Source of the DNA: Roseovarius indicus | Lineage (GTDB): Bacteria; Pseudomonadota; Alphaproteobacteria; Rhodobacterales; Rhodobacteraceae | Length of the DNA: 64,000 bases | Direction: 5' to 3' | NCBI RefSeq assembly: GCF_008728195.1 | Contig: NZ_CP031598.1 | Span: forward strand, 2,480,001-2,544,000 | Shown: positions 18,152 to 28,507 of the stretch, piece by piece | Numbering within the stretch: the first letter of the stretch is position 1 | Layout: the number at the start of each line of letters is the position of its first letter | Position numbers and translations under genes: made by a program | The notes under the pieces: model-generated | What the model was told of the DNA's origin: nothing | The model's database searches: none | What the model saw: the letters and a program-made list of their open reading frames with translations, nothing else

Positions 18152-19390
18152 ATGGCTGGTTTCATGAGGCGTTGGGTTGCGGCGGTGGTGTTCGTGCTGG
18201 GCGCGATGCCGGCGGCCGCGGAGGAGGGGATGTACAACCCCGACGGGCTTGTGCGGACGAGCCTGCGATATTCGGAAGAGATGTTCGACCGGCAGGCGCA
18301 TGTGCCGAACAAGATTGCGCGGATGTTCCTGGCCCGCAGCGAAGGGCGGCTGGAGCCGGGGGCGCTTTATCTTGGCGGGCGGTTCGTGGCCACGCGGATC
18401 TGGGAGACGACCAATACGCCGGGGCGGTTTCCCATCCTGTCGCGGCTGCCGCCGACCCATACCGCCGGCACGTCGGACGGGTACGGGGTGATCAACGAGA
18501 TATCGGTTCATACGACACTCGCGCTGCCGATGGTGACGGCCTTTGCGCAAGGGGAGTATACCGAGGTCGAGTATCCGGGGCAGAAACCCATCCAGTTACG
18601 GAAGTACTGGGTGGCGATCGGCGATCCGGACGTGGCGCCGGTCTATCTGGCCTTCGGGCGCAAGACGGTGAATTTCGGGAATTTCGCCACGTATGCGCCG
18701 TTCACGCATAGCCATTCCACGCATTATTTCTGGCCGCAGAGCGACGACCCGGTGATCGAGCTGGGCTATGTCACGCCGCGGACGGAGCTGGCCTTCACCC
18801 TCATCCCGGCGCATCGCGGGCTGCGTGTGCTGAGCACCCCGAAGAATGACGGGGCGTTCAGCAATTTCGCGGTGAACGGGTCGCACCGGTTCGACCTTGG
18901 CCGGGGCAGGAGCCTGCGGCTGGGGGCCGGGTTTCTGCGCGGGACGATCTATGACAGCGTCATCGCCCATCACCCGCCCGGCGTGGGCATTAACCGGCAA
19001 TGGAACGGGTTGTGGGACGTGAATGCCGTCTACAATGCGCCGCGCTTCGACCTGATGGCCGAGTTCACCCGCACGCTGCATGACTGGCCGGCGACGGGGC
19101 ATCACGTGCAGGCCACCACGTTGCAGGGGCGCTGGCGGGGTGAGGTCTTCGGCCGGCCGGCGGTTTGGTCTGCCTCGGTGAGCCGGGGGGTGCAGGGCGC
19201 GCGGGGCCTGCCGTGGGAGGTGATGGAGCAGGCGATACTCGGGCTCGAGGTGGACCTGGCGCCGCATGTGAAGGTTGGCGCCGAGTACATGTATAACGAA
19301 GGGTTCGTGCCGCTGATCCTGCCGCGGGTGACAAGCGTGGCGGGGGTGAAATCGCACACGGTGATCCTGGGGGCGGAACTGACCTTTTGA
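18152..19390 (+). CDS. Outer membrane porin-like beta-barrel protein (LbtU-like)
   Basis: A 412-residue exported protein with signal peptide MAGFMRRWVAAVVFVLGAMPAAAEE and a C-terminal strand ending in phenylalanine (HTVILGAELTF), the mark of an outer-membrane barrel. FGRKTVNFGNFATYAPFTHSHSTHYFWPQ resembles the LbtU siderophore-porin group, and alternating hydrophobic strands run to the end. I start at 18152 because AGGAGG is six bases upstream; an in-frame ATG at 18131 has no such site. Neighbours give no iron genes, so the solute is unknown. It could equally be a general or dicarboxylate porin. Confidence 0.7.
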   Translation: MAGFMRRWVAAVVFVLGAMPAAAEEGMYNPDGLVRTSLRYSEEMFDRQAHVPNKIARMFLARSEGRLEPGALYLGGRFVATRIWETTNTPGRFPILSRLPPTHTAGTSDGYGVINEISVHTTLALPMVTAFAQGEYTEVEYPGQKPIQLRKYWVAIGDPDVAPVYLAFGRKTVNFGNFATYAPFTHSHSTHYFWPQSDDPVIELGYVTPRTELAFTLIPAHRGLRVLSTPKNDGAFSNFAVNGSHRFDLGRGRSLRLGAGFLRGTIYDSVIAHHPPGVGINRQWNGLWDVNAVYNAPRFDLMAEFTRTLHDWPATGHHVQATTLQGRWRGEVFGRPAVWSASVSRGVQGARGLPWEVMEQAILGLEVDLAPHVKVGAEYMYNEGFVPLILPRVTSVAGVKSHTVILGAELTF

Positions 19391-19767
19391 GCGACCCGAC
19401 CGGGCGATCACCTGCGGGACAGGTCATGGCGGTCGGCTGGCCGTTGGTATTGCCGGGCGCGCCCGCGCGATGCGGTTTGTCTGGCGGTTCGGCGACGTTG
19501 CGGCAAGACGCGGACGGGGCGGGACCAGGTGCCCGTGCAGGGCAGACTCAGGGGGCGGGCGCTTTGCCGCGTTGCAGGCATGGATCATGCGGCAGCGCGG
19601 CGAAAACTTGACCGGCGGCCCCCTCGACAGCGTTGGCTGGCGGCATATGTTGTGTTGCATGACGCGCCTGAGCGCCTTGAAATCAAGCAGTTTTTGGCGA
19701 ACCGGCCCGCGATCTCGCCGTGTGACGATCGGGGCCGTCCGGCCCGTGCGAAATTGTCACCGTCTGG

Positions 19768-19796
19768 TTGACCCCATCATGGGGCAGGGGTAAACC
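19768..19796 (+). promoter_or_regulatory. Candidate nuo promoter with an overlapping inverted repeat
   Basis: TTGACC (19768-19773) and TAAACC (19791-19796) are 17 bases apart, about 60-90 bases before nuoA. The spacer contains CCCCAT-C-ATGGGG (19772-19784), a perfect odd-length palindrome that could bind a regulator. The -35 box is good and the -10 box is weak. Confidence 0.4.
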
Positions 19797-19821
19797 CGAT
19801 TATGTCAAAAGAGCCAGCTTG

Positions 19822-19841
19822 ATGCGCATGGCATTGCGCAT
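19822..19841. promoter_or_regulatory. Perfect inverted repeat in the nuoA leader
   Basis: ATGCGCA and TGCGCAT flank the six bases TGGCAT. The right arm ends two bases before the nuoA Shine-Dalgarno sequence AGGAG (19844-19848), so the hairpin in the mRNA could affect translation of the first subunit, or the DNA could be an operator. Confidence 0.5.
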
Positions 19842-19856
19842 GAAAGGAGCCACCAC

Positions 19857-21447
<1,591 letters not shown>

Positions 21448-21477
21448 ACGGGTGGGGGCGCAGCGAGGGGCGACGGT

Positions 21478-21648
21478 ATGATCTGGCTCATTCTACTCTC
21501 GGTGGCATTCGTGGTTCCGTTCTGGAAGCTGCTGCCGGAGTACGGCATTTCCAGCTACTGGCCGATCACCGCGATCTTTCCGCTCTGCACGCTCATCATG
21601 CTCTATATCATGGCCTTCGGGGCCGAACGTAAGGGAGGTCCGCGATGA
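21478..21648 (+). CDS. Small membrane protein between nuoC and nuoD (56 residues)
   Basis: An open frame of 56 residues: [20 protein letters not shown], a short polar stretch EYGISSYW, a second helix [20 protein letters not shown], and a basic tail AERKGGPR. It is easily missed because of its length. Support for coding comes from two clean membrane helices, from GAGGGGC upstream of the ATG, from filling the gap between nuoC and nuoD exactly, and from its stop overlapping the nuoD start (ATGATG). Unidentified small frames are known inside the nuo operons of Rhodobacter capsulatus and Paracoccus. Function unknown; an accessory or assembly role in the membrane arm is a guess. Confidence 0.7.
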   Translation: MIWLILLSVAFVVPFWKLLPEYGISSYWPITAIFPLCTLIMLYIMAFGAERKGGPR

Positions 21649-22868
21649 TGGACGGCTCCAAGGGATTTGACGACGCCCAGACGGGTGAACAGAAGATCCG
21701 CAACTTCAACCTGAACTTCGGCCCGCAACACCCTGCGGCGCACGGGGTTTTGCGGCTGGTGCTCGAGCTTGACGGCGAGATCGTCGAGCGCTGCGACCCG
21801 CATATCGGGCTGCTTCACCGCGGCACCGAGAAGCTGATGGAAAGCCGCACCTACCTGCAGAACCTGCCGTATTTCGACCGGCTGGATTACGTGGCGCCGA
21901 TGAACCAGGAGCACGCCTGGTGCCTGGCGATCGAGAAGCTGTGCAAGGTCGAGGTGCCGCGGCGGGCGCAGCTGATCCGGGTTCTGTATTCCGAGATCGG
22001 GCGCATCCTGAACCACCTGCTGAACGTGACGACTCAGGCGATGGACGTGGGCGCGCTGACCCCGCCGCTTTGGGGGTTCGAGGAACGCGAGAAGCTGATG
22101 GTGTTCTACGAGCGGGCCTGTGGCGCGCGGCTGCACGCCGCGTATTTCCGGCCCGGTGGCGTGCACCAGGACATTCCCGACGAGCTGATCGACGATATCG
22201 AGACCTGGGCGAACGAGTTTCCGAAGGTGCTTGCCGATCTCGACGGGCTTCTGACCGAGAACCGGATCTTCAAGCAGCGCAACGCCGATATCGGCGTGGT
22301 GAAGGAGAAGGATATTCTCGAATGGGGCTTCTCGGGCGTGATGGTGCGCGGCTCGGGCCTTGCCTGGGATTTGCGCCGGGCGCAGCCTTATGAATGCTAC
22401 GACGAGATGGAGTTCCAGATCCCCGTCGGCAAGAATGGCGATTGCTATGACCGCTATCTCTGCCGGATGGAGGAGATGCGGCAATCGCTGAAGATTATGC
22501 ACCAGTGCTTTGAGAAGTTGCGGGCGCCGGAGGGGAAGGGCGACGTGCTGGCGCGCGGCAAGCTGACGCCGCCGACGCGGACCGACATGAAGACCTCGAT
22601 GGAAGCATTGATCCACCACTTCAAGCTTTATACCGAGGGCTTCCACGTGCCCGAGGGCGAGGTGTATTGCGCCGTCGAGGCGCCGAAGGGGGAATTCGGG
22701 GTGTACCTGGTGGCGGACGGGTCGAACCGGCCGTACCGCGCCAAGCTTCGGGCGCCCGGCTTCCTGCACCTGCAGGCGATGGATTTTGTCGCCGGCGGCC
22801 ACCAGCTGGCCGACGTGGCGGCGATCATCGGCACGATGGATGTCGTGTTCGGGGAGATCGACCGGTAA
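21645..22868 (+). CDS. nuoD: NADH-quinone oxidoreductase subunit D
   Basis: The 49-kDa subunit, 407 residues, which with NuoB forms the quinone-binding cavity. [25 protein letters not shown] carries the conserved histidines of the quinone-site loop. [33 protein letters not shown], the tyrosine used for quinone binding in RTYLQ..YFDRLDY, and [24 protein letters not shown] at the C-terminus complete the signature. AAGGGAGG stands just upstream. Start ATG at 21645 or 21648 are both possible. Its TAA overlaps the next ATG. Confidence 0.97.
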   Translation: MMDGSKGFDDAQTGEQKIRNFNLNFGPQHPAAHGVLRLVLELDGEIVERCDPHIGLLHRGTEKLMESRTYLQNLPYFDRLDYVAPMNQEHAWCLAIEKLCKVEVPRRAQLIRVLYSEIGRILNHLLNVTTQAMDVGALTPPLWGFEEREKLMVFYERACGARLHAAYFRPGGVHQDIPDELIDDIETWANEFPKVLADLDGLLTENRIFKQRNADIGVVKEKDILEWGFSGVMVRGSGLAWDLRRAQPYECYDEMEFQIPVGKNGDCYDRYLCRMEEMRQSLKIMHQCFEKLRAPEGKGDVLARGKLTPPTRTDMKTSMEALIHHFKLYTEGFHVPEGEVYCAVEAPKGEFGVYLVADGSNRPYRAKLRAPGFLHLQAMDFVAGGHQLADVAAIIGTMDVVFGEIDR

Positions 22869-23242
22869 TGACGCTGGCACAGGCTGCCATATGGCTTTCC
22901 GGCGGGGGCGTGCTGGTGACGGGGGTTCTGGCCCTCATGTTTCTGCGCGACCCGGTGAGCGGGATGGCGGCCACGACACACCGGGCAGAGAAGCTGCCCG
23001 AGGTGATGACCGACCGGTATATTGCCTTCCTGATCCTGGCGATCGGGGCGACGGTTTACGGTGACCTGAAGGTCATCGCGGTTCTGTTTTTCGCGTTCTC
23101 CTTCATGGGGTACGCGGATGCGTATATTTATGCGCGCGGCGGCTATCCCTACGCCAAGCATGTCGGGGCCGGGACGGCCGCGCTGTTGGTGGCGGCGGTC
23201 GCGGTGCTGGCGCTGCTGGGCAGCGGAGAGGGAGTATCCTGA
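22868..23242 (+). CDS. Three-helix membrane protein between nuoD and nuoE
   Basis: A 124-residue protein with three predicted helices: AAIWLSGGGVLVTGVLALMFL, RYIAFLILAIGATVYGDLKVIAVLFFAFSFMGYADAYIY (one long or two short helices) and VGAGTAALLVAAVAVLALLG. A conserved-looking polar loop RDPVSGMAATTHRAEKLPEVMTDR lies after helix one. It overlaps nuoD (TAATG) and the next gene (TGATG), so it is translated with complex I. I do not recognise the family. By position it is a candidate complex I accessory protein. Confidence 0.75.
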   Translation: MTLAQAAIWLSGGGVLVTGVLALMFLRDPVSGMAATTHRAEKLPEVMTDRYIAFLILAIGATVYGDLKVIAVLFFAFSFMGYADAYIYARGGYPYAKHVGAGTAALLVAAVAVLALLGSGEGVS

Positions 23243-23526
23243 TGCGTTTTGCGAAATGTCTGGCCCTTGCGGGGCTGCCCTTGGGGCTTGCGGCCTGTAT
23301 GACAACGCCCGAGGGCGTCAACGAGCAGATGATCGCGGATTACACGGCGGCCGTGGCGACGATCGGCTGCGAGATGAAATACGATTCCGATTACCTGCCG
23401 GTCGAGCTTCAAGCCGGGATCACCCGGCAGCAAGCGCTTGATATCACATCCTACATGCTCGCCAACGACAAGGCCGTGAACCTGCCTGACGGTGGCGTGA
23501 AACTTACTACGGGAGCCTGTGCCTGA
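23242..23526 (+). CDS. Small lipoprotein between nuoD and nuoE
   Basis: A 94-residue protein with a type II signal peptide, [19 protein letters not shown], where LGLAAC is a lipobox and Cys19 the lipidated residue. The mature part of about 75 residues has two more cysteines (IGCEMK and GACA) that could form a disulfide, and [19 protein letters not shown]. No domain recognised. Start overlaps the preceding stop, and nuoE starts three bases after it. The protein would sit at the periplasmic face, away from the NuoE it is co-expressed with. Confidence 0.7.
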   Translation: MRFAKCLALAGLPLGLAACMTTPEGVNEQMIADYTAAVATIGCEMKYDSDYLPVELQAGITRQQALDITSYMLANDKAVNLPDGGVKLTTGACA

Positions 23527-23528
23527 GC

Positions 23529-24785
23529 ATGCTGAGACGTCTTCACCACGAACAGCCAGAGAGCTTTGCGTTCACCGAGGCCAACCGGGCCTGGGCGGAA
23601 GCGCAGATCACCAAGTACCCCGAGGGCCGGCAGGCCAGCGCCGTCATCCCGCTTTTGTGGCGCGCGCAGGAGCAGGAAGGCTGGCTGACGCGGCCGGCGA
23701 TCGAACATGTGGCCGATATGCTGGACATGGCCTATATCCGGGCCTTGGAAGTGGCGAGCTTCTACTTCATGTTCCAGTTGCAACCCGTTGGATCGGTTGC
23801 ACATATCCAGATTTGCGGGACGACCTCCTGCATGATCTGCGGGGCGGAGGACCTTGTGGGGGTCTGCCGCGACAAAATCGCGCCGAATGCCCATGAGGTG
23901 AGCGCCGACGGCAAGTTCAGCTGGGAAGAGGTGGAATGCCTCGGTGCCTGTGCGAACGCGCCGATGGCGCAGATCGGCAAGGACTACTACGAAGACCTGA
24001 CGGCCGAACGGCTGGTCGAGATCCTCGACGAGCTGGCCGCCGGAAAGGTGCCGGTGCCGGGCCCGCAGAACGGGCGCTATGCGTCGGAGCCGGCCTCGGG
24101 GCTGACCACGCTGAAGGAGTTCGACAGCGGGCAGACCAAGTATAACGCGAGCGTGCAGTTGGCGACCGATATCGGCGACACGGTCAAGCGGATCGACGGC
24201 ACCGAGGTGCCGATGCTGGCGCCGTGGCGCGAGAAGGGGGCGAACCACCAGCCGGCGGACCCGGCCGTGAATGTGAAAGAGCCGCCGAAGCAGGAAGCCG
24301 CGAAGGACCAGCCGGTCGAGAAGGCGCCCAAGGCCAAGGCCGACGATACCGGCGTGAGCAAGGCGGAGGCGCAGGCCAAGGAGAAGGGCAAGCCCGAGTC
24401 GAAGCGTGCGCCTGAGGACAAGGCCGGCAAGGCGGAGAAGGCTGTGCCCAAGTCGAAGGCGAAGGCCGGCGACAAGGCCACGGCCGATGCGGGCGAGGGC
24501 ACCAAGCCGGAGCTGCTTTCGGAGGCGCGCGAGGGCGGGCCGGACGACCTGAAATATATCAAGGGGGTCGGGCCGAAGCTGGAGCAGGCGCTGCACGATA
24601 TGGGCGTGTTCCATTTCGACCAGATCGCCAGTTGGACCGACGAAGAGGTGGCCTGGGCCGATCAGAACCTTGTCGGGTTCAAGGGCCGGGTGAGCCGTGA
24701 CGACTGGGTCAGCCAGGCGAAAATCCTGGCCGAGGGCGGCACGACGGAGTTCTCGGACCGGGCCAAGAAGGGCGACGTGTACTGA
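23529..24785 (+). CDS. nuoE: NADH-quinone oxidoreductase subunit E with C-terminal helix-hairpin-helix domain
   Basis: Residues 1-180 form the thioredoxin-like NuoE domain of the NADH module. Its [2Fe-2S] cluster N1a is held by Cys96, Cys101, Cys137 and Cys141 (CGTTSC and CLGAC). The protein is 418 residues, against roughly 160-240 for ordinary NuoE. Residues 250-325 are a Lys/Ala/Glu-rich linker. Residues 338-402 are a helix-hairpin-helix (H3TH-like) domain with the hairpin [17 protein letters not shown] and HFDQIASW, ending [13 protein letters not shown]. The next two genes carry the same domain. No frameshift separates the parts. What the added domain binds is unknown. Confidence 0.95.
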   Translation: MLRRLHHEQPESFAFTEANRAWAEAQITKYPEGRQASAVIPLLWRAQEQEGWLTRPAIEHVADMLDMAYIRALEVASFYFMFQLQPVGSVAHIQICGTTSCMICGAEDLVGVCRDKIAPNAHEVSADGKFSWEEVECLGACANAPMAQIGKDYYEDLTAERLVEILDELAAGKVPVPGPQNGRYASEPASGLTTLKEFDSGQTKYNASVQLATDIGDTVKRIDGTEVPMLAPWREKGANHQPADPAVNVKEPPKQEAAKDQPVEKAPKAKADDTGVSKAEAQAKEKGKPESKRAPEDKAGKAEKAVPKSKAKAGDKATADAGEGTKPELLSEAREGGPDDLKYIKGVGPKLEQALHDMGVFHFDQIASWTDEEVAWADQNLVGFKGRVSRDDWVSQAKILAEGGTTEFSDRAKKGDVY

Positions 24786-24817
24786 CGCCCCGACGGGGCA
24801 TCTGAGGAAAGGCTGCG

Positions 24818-25402
24818 ATGTCAGAGACCGCGAAACCGGAGACCTGCCTTTGGGCATGCTGGGGCGTTGGCGCGCTCGCCGGTGTCGTGGCGCTTTGGCA
24901 GGTGATCGAGGCGTTTCCGGTGCTGGCGGCGCTGATGTTCAGCGGGGCCCTGGCGGTGCTGATCGCCATCGCGGTGTCGCGGGCGGTGTGTGTCGACAAG
25001 GGGATGAAGCGCAATCTCGGCCTGGCGATGGGGCTGGAGATCGACGACAGTTACAAGGACGAGACCGAGACGGTGTCTCTGGCCCGGGTGCCTGCCGACA
25101 AGGGGGCCGATGCGCGGCCCCCGAAGCTTGGTGCGGCGCGGGACGGCCAGCCGGACGACCTGAAGAAGATCAAGGGGATCGGGCCCGCGCTCGAGACCCT
25201 GTGCCATGAGCTTGGGATCACGCATTACGACCAGATCGCCGCGTGGGGACCAGACGAGATTGCCTGGATGGACGACAATCTCGAGGGGTTCCGCGGACGG
25301 GTGGGCCGGGACGATTGGGTGAGCCAGGCCAGGGCCCTCTGTGACGACGCGGAGACGCAGGCGTCAAAGCGTGGTAAGAGTGCAACGGACGGTGCCGCAT
25401 GA
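24818..25402 (+). CDS. Membrane protein with cytoplasmic helix-hairpin-helix domain (first)
   Basis: A 194-residue protein: two closely spaced membrane helices (about 11-31 and 34-56), a 50-residue polar linker, and a helix-hairpin-helix domain at 113-175 with DDLKKIKGIGPALETLCHELG, HYDQIAAWGPDEIAWMD and [16 protein letters not shown]. This domain matches that at the end of NuoE and in the next gene. Related sequences are filed under a COG described as predicted 5' DNA nuclease, H3TH type, but no nuclease residues are visible. The domain would face the cytoplasm, on the side of the NADH module. Function unknown. Confidence 0.8.
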   Translation: MSETAKPETCLWACWGVGALAGVVALWQVIEAFPVLAALMFSGALAVLIAIAVSRAVCVDKGMKRNLGLAMGLEIDDSYKDETETVSLARVPADKGADARPPKLGAARDGQPDDLKKIKGIGPALETLCHELGITHYDQIAAWGPDEIAWMDDNLEGFRGRVGRDDWVSQARALCDDAETQASKRGKSATDGAA

Positions 25403-25441
25403 CGGGCCGCGTTCTGCACATAACCACAGGGGGGAAATGAC

Positions 25442-26185
25442 ATGGCGAATTCGAACTCGGGACTGAGCTGTTCGGCCGGATGCTGGCTTATGGCCGCAGG
25501 GGCGGGCGTGGTGGCGCTGATACTGATGCTGACCTTGGGCAGTGTCGGGTTCATCGGCTCGATCTTCCTGAGCGGCGTGATCTTCGTGGTGCTGGGGCTG
25601 CTGTTCGGCTTCCTGTTCTGTCGCGAGCTGCCGCAGTCGGGCGTGGCCACCGCCGGCAAGGCGGCCCCCGCGGCGAAGCCGGCCCCCGCGGCCGAGGCAC
25701 CGACACCGGCGCCGGCGACCGAGCCGGCCCCGGCCAGCCCGGCCACCGCTGCGGCACCAGCGGCGGAGGCGAGCGCCGTGAAATCGGGCACGCAATTGCC
25801 GGGCGAGGAAGAGCTGGCCTCGCGCAAGGGCGAATGGAAATACGAGGGCGGTGCCGACGCGCCGAAAGCCGCGCCCAAGGCGGCGGCCAGCGATGGCGGC
25901 AGCAAGCCCGAGGGCCTGTCTGAGCCGCGCGGCGGCAAGGCGGACAACCTCAAGGAAATCAAGGGCGTCGGGCCGAAACTGGAACAATTGCTCAACTCGA
26001 TGGGCTTTTACCATTTCGACCAGATCGCCAGTTGGGGCCCCGCCGAGGTGGCGTGGGTCGACGAAAATCTCGAAGGCTTCAGGGGCCGGGTCACCCGCGA
26101 CAACTGGGTCGAGCAGGCGAAGACGCTTGCCGGCGGCGGGGAAACCGAGTTCTCGAAGCGGGTCGAGGATGGTGACGTGTACTGA
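25442..26185 (+). CDS. Membrane protein with cytoplasmic helix-hairpin-helix domain (second)
   Basis: A 247-residue protein: two membrane helices (about 13-32 and 36-60), an Ala/Pro-rich linker (70-115), a charged segment and a helix-hairpin-helix domain at 167-230 ([34 protein letters not shown]). Its last residues, TEFSKRVEDGDVY, copy the end of NuoE ([13 protein letters not shown]), and a 25-base stretch at 26011-26035 is identical to 24611-24635 in nuoE. This points to a recent duplication or gene conversion between the two genes. Function unknown; localisation to the membrane near complex I is inferred. Confidence 0.8.
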   Translation: MANSNSGLSCSAGCWLMAAGAGVVALILMLTLGSVGFIGSIFLSGVIFVVLGLLFGFLFCRELPQSGVATAGKAAPAAKPAPAAEAPTPAPATEPAPASPATAAAPAAEASAVKSGTQLPGEEELASRKGEWKYEGGADAPKAAPKAAASDGGSKPEGLSEPRGGKADNLKEIKGVGPKLEQLLNSMGFYHFDQIASWGPAEVAWVDENLEGFRGRVTRDNWVEQAKTLAGGGETEFSKRVEDGDVY

Positions 26186-26198
26186 ATGAGCAAGGGGC

Positions 26199-26417
26199 AT
26201 GAGCGACCGCGACACAGCCGCCCGCAAGGGGCGCCAGGCAGCGCTGGTCATCGCCGGAACGGCGGTGTTCTGGATCCTGGTGACCCTGATCGGAGACAAG
26301 GAAGGCTTCAGCCAAGGGCTGAGGCTTGTCTTCGATCTGCTGGCGCTGGCGGGGTTCGTCTTTGCCTTCTGGCTGATCTTTCAATACTGGCGGGCACGCC
26401 AGGACAATCAGGGGTAG
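26199..26417 (+). CDS. Two-helix membrane protein, probably DUF5337
   Basis: A 72-residue protein with a short basic N-terminus and two helices ([19 protein letters not shown] and [24 protein letters not shown]) followed by a charged tail. It resembles the family DUF5337, which I recall from Rhodobacterales complex I operons; the family has no assigned function. It ends four bases before nuoF. Given its size and position it could be a small supernumerary subunit or assembly factor, but that is inference. Confidence 0.75.
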   Translation: MSDRDTAARKGRQAALVIAGTAVFWILVTLIGDKEGFSQGLRLVFDLLALAGFVFAFWLIFQYWRARQDNQG

Positions 26418-26421
26418 CGGC

Positions 26422-27717
26422 ATGCTAAAGGACCAGGACCGTATCTTTACCAATCTCTACGGGATGCACGACCGCACGCTGAAAGGCGCGCAAAAGCGTG
26501 GTCACTGGGATGGTACGAAGAAGATCATCGAGATGGGCCGGGCCGAGATCGTCGACCAGATGAAGGCGAGCGGCTTGCGCGGCCGGGGCGGGGCAGGCTT
26601 CCCAACCGGGCTGAAATGGTCGTTCATGCCGAAGGAGAGCGACGGGCGGCCGGCCTACCTGGTGGTCAATGCCGACGAGTCGGAGCCGGGCACCTGCAAG
26701 GACCGCGAGATCATGCGGCACGATCCGCATACGCTGGTCGAGGGATGCCTGATCGCGAGCTTCGCGATGGGGGCGCATGCCAGCTATATCTATATCCGCG
26801 GCGAGTATATCCGCGAGCGCGAGGCGCTGCAGATGGCGATCGACGAGGCCTATGACGCGGGGCTGATCGGCAAGAACGCCTGTGGCTCGGGCTGGGATTT
26901 CGACCTGTACCTGGTGCACGGGGCCGGGGCCTATATCTGTGGCGAGGAAACCGCGCTTCTGGAAAGCCTGGAAGGCAAGAAGGGGATGCCGCGGATGAAG
27001 CCGCCGTTCCCGGCGGGGGCGGGGCTTTATGGTTGCCCGACCACGGTGAACAACGTCGAGTCGATTGCCGTTGTGCCGACGATCCTGCGGCGCGGGGCCG
27101 ACTGGTTCGCAAGCTTCGGGCGGGCGAACAATGCCGGGACCAAGGTGTTCGCCATTTCCGGGCACGTGAACAACCCCTGCGTGGTGGAAGACGCCATGTC
27201 GATTTCCTTCGAGGAGCTGATCGAGACCCATTGCGGCGGTATCCGCGGCGGGTGGGGCAACCTCAAGGCCGTCATCCCCGGCGGCTCGTCCGTGCCGTGT
27301 GTGCGCGGCGAGAAGATGAAGGACGCGACGATGGATTTCGACGCGCTGCGCGAGGTGGGCTCGAGCCTTGGCACCGCGGCGGTGATCGTGATGGACAATT
27401 CGACCGACATCATCAAGGCGATCTGGCGGCTGTCGAAATTCTACAAGCATGAAAGCTGTGGCCAGTGCACGCCCTGCCGGGAAGGGACCGGCTGGATGAT
27501 GCGCGTGATGGACCGGCTGGTGCGCGGCGAGGCCGAGGTCGAGGAGATCGACATGCTGTTCGACGTGACCAAGCAGGTCGAGGGCCACACGATTTGTGCG
27601 TTGGGCGATGCTGCCGCGTGGCCGATCCAGGGCCTGATCCGCAACTTCCGGGACGAGATCGAGGACCGGATCAAGGCGCAGAAGACCGGCCGTGTCAGCG
27701 CCGTCGCGGCGGAGTGA
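26422..27717 (+). CDS. nuoF: NADH-quinone oxidoreductase subunit F
   Basis: The NADH-binding flavoprotein subunit, 431 residues. [13 protein letters not shown] (about 51-63) and the acidic stretch [18 protein letters not shown] bind FMN and NADH, and [19 protein letters not shown] (167-184) completes the nucleotide site. Cluster N3 is held by Cys346, Cys349, Cys352 ([15 protein letters not shown]) and Cys392 ([12 protein letters not shown]). It follows the DUF5337-like gene by four bases. The next gene is a methyltransferase rather than nuoG, with a 78-base gap between them. Confidence 0.97.
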   Translation: MLKDQDRIFTNLYGMHDRTLKGAQKRGHWDGTKKIIEMGRAEIVDQMKASGLRGRGGAGFPTGLKWSFMPKESDGRPAYLVVNADESEPGTCKDREIMRHDPHTLVEGCLIASFAMGAHASYIYIRGEYIREREALQMAIDEAYDAGLIGKNACGSGWDFDLYLVHGAGAYICGEETALLESLEGKKGMPRMKPPFPAGAGLYGCPTTVNNVESIAVVPTILRRGADWFASFGRANNAGTKVFAISGHVNNPCVVEDAMSISFEELIETHCGGIRGGWGNLKAVIPGGSSVPCVRGEKMKDATMDFDALREVGSSLGTAAVIVMDNSTDIIKAIWRLSKFYKHESCGQCTPCREGTGWMMRVMDRLVRGEAEVEEIDMLFDVTKQVEGHTICALGDAAAWPIQGLIRNFRDEIEDRIKAQKTGRVSAVAAE

Positions 27718-27795
27718 TCGGATCATGCGCGTTTCCCCCGCATATCCCTGCATGTCAGGGCAAGTGACCGCGCCCGCGCGGGTGAGGGGGGCGTC

Positions 27796-28503
27796 ATGAT
27801 CAAGAAGTACCGTTTCACCGGTGAAGATGTCGTCGCGGATATCCGCGAGAAATACGACTATGACGGCGATCTGGCCGAGATCTATGCCACGACGCAGGAT
27901 TACGTGGTGCACAAGTGGCATCATTACATCCCGATCTATGACCGGTATTTCGGCAAGTATCGGGGCACCAAGGTACGGTTCCTCGAGATCGGCGTCGACA
28001 AGGGCGGCAGCCTGCAGATGTGGCGGCGGTTCCTGGGCGAGGATGCGGTGCTGTTCGGTGTCGATATCAAGAAGAAGTGCAAGGAGTTCGACGGCGTGTC
28101 GGGGCAGGTGCGGATCGGGTCGCAGGACGACCCGGATTTCCTGAACTCGGTGATCGACGAGATGGGCGGGGTCGACGTGGTGCTGGACGATGGCAGCCAC
28201 CAGATGCCGCATATCGAGGCCTCGCTGCGCACGATCTATCCGCGGCTCGAGATCGGCGGCACCTACATGATCGAGGATCTGCACGCAGCCTATTGGAAGG
28301 GGTTCGAGGGCGGCTTTGACGCCGAGGCGAATTTCTTCAACACGGTGCGGAAGATCGTGGATGACATGCACGAGCGGTATCACCATCAGGGGTATCATGT
28401 GCCCGAGCTGGAAGGTGCCGTGAGCGGGCTGCACGTGCACGATTCCATCGTGGTGATCGACAAGGATGCGGTGCATCCGCCGACGCATTCGAAGGTGAAT
28501 TGA
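27796..28503 (+). CDS. SAM-dependent methyltransferase, MycE/TylE-like
   Basis: A 235-residue class I methyltransferase. Motif I is RFLEIGVDKGGSLQMWRRFLG (SAM-binding glycine-rich loop), followed by AVLFGVDIKKKCKEF and the metal-associated DVVLDDGSHQMPHIEASLRTIYPRLEIGGTYMIEDLHAAYW. This layout is shared with macrocin-type sugar O-methyltransferases and cephalosporin hydroxylase-like proteins. The gene lies between nuoF and nuoG in the same orientation. Methyltransferases take part in mitochondrial complex I assembly, but that one (NDUFAF7) is a different family, so a similar role here is only a hypothesis. It might instead methylate a surface sugar. Confidence 0.8.
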   Translation: MIKKYRFTGEDVVADIREKYDYDGDLAEIYATTQDYVVHKWHHYIPIYDRYFGKYRGTKVRFLEIGVDKGGSLQMWRRFLGEDAVLFGVDIKKKCKEFDGVSGQVRIGSQDDPDFLNSVIDEMGGVDVVLDDGSHQMPHIEASLRTIYPRLEIGGTYMIEDLHAAYWKGFEGGFDAEANFFNTVRKIVDDMHERYHHQGYHVPELEGAVSGLHVHDSIVVIDKDAVHPPTHSKVN

Positions 28504-28507
28504 GCAT

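Larger units (their letters stand above)
19391..19856. other. 466-base gap: control region before the nuo operon
   Basis: I see no convincing gene here. Short open frames on the plus strand (for example 19470-19793) have no ribosome binding site, begin in low-complexity arginine-rich sequence and match nothing I recognise. The last 90 bases hold a candidate promoter, two inverted repeats and the nuoA ribosome binding site; the first 350 bases show nothing I can name. Confidence 0.6.

Noticed and set aside
19470..19793. Open frame of 107 codons before nuoA
   Set aside because: No ribosome site, arginine-rich low-information start, and overlap with the candidate nuo promoter; I treat the region as regulatory.
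23529..24785. Frameshift or gene fusion error joining nuoE to an unrelated gene
   Set aside because: The frame is open throughout, the linker has coding-like composition, and the same domain recurs in the two following genes, so the fusion looks real.
24818..26185. The two HhH membrane genes as true 5' nucleases
   Set aside because: Only the helix-hairpin-helix part resembles that family. The acidic catalytic residues of flap endonucleases are not visible, so I do not call them nucleases.
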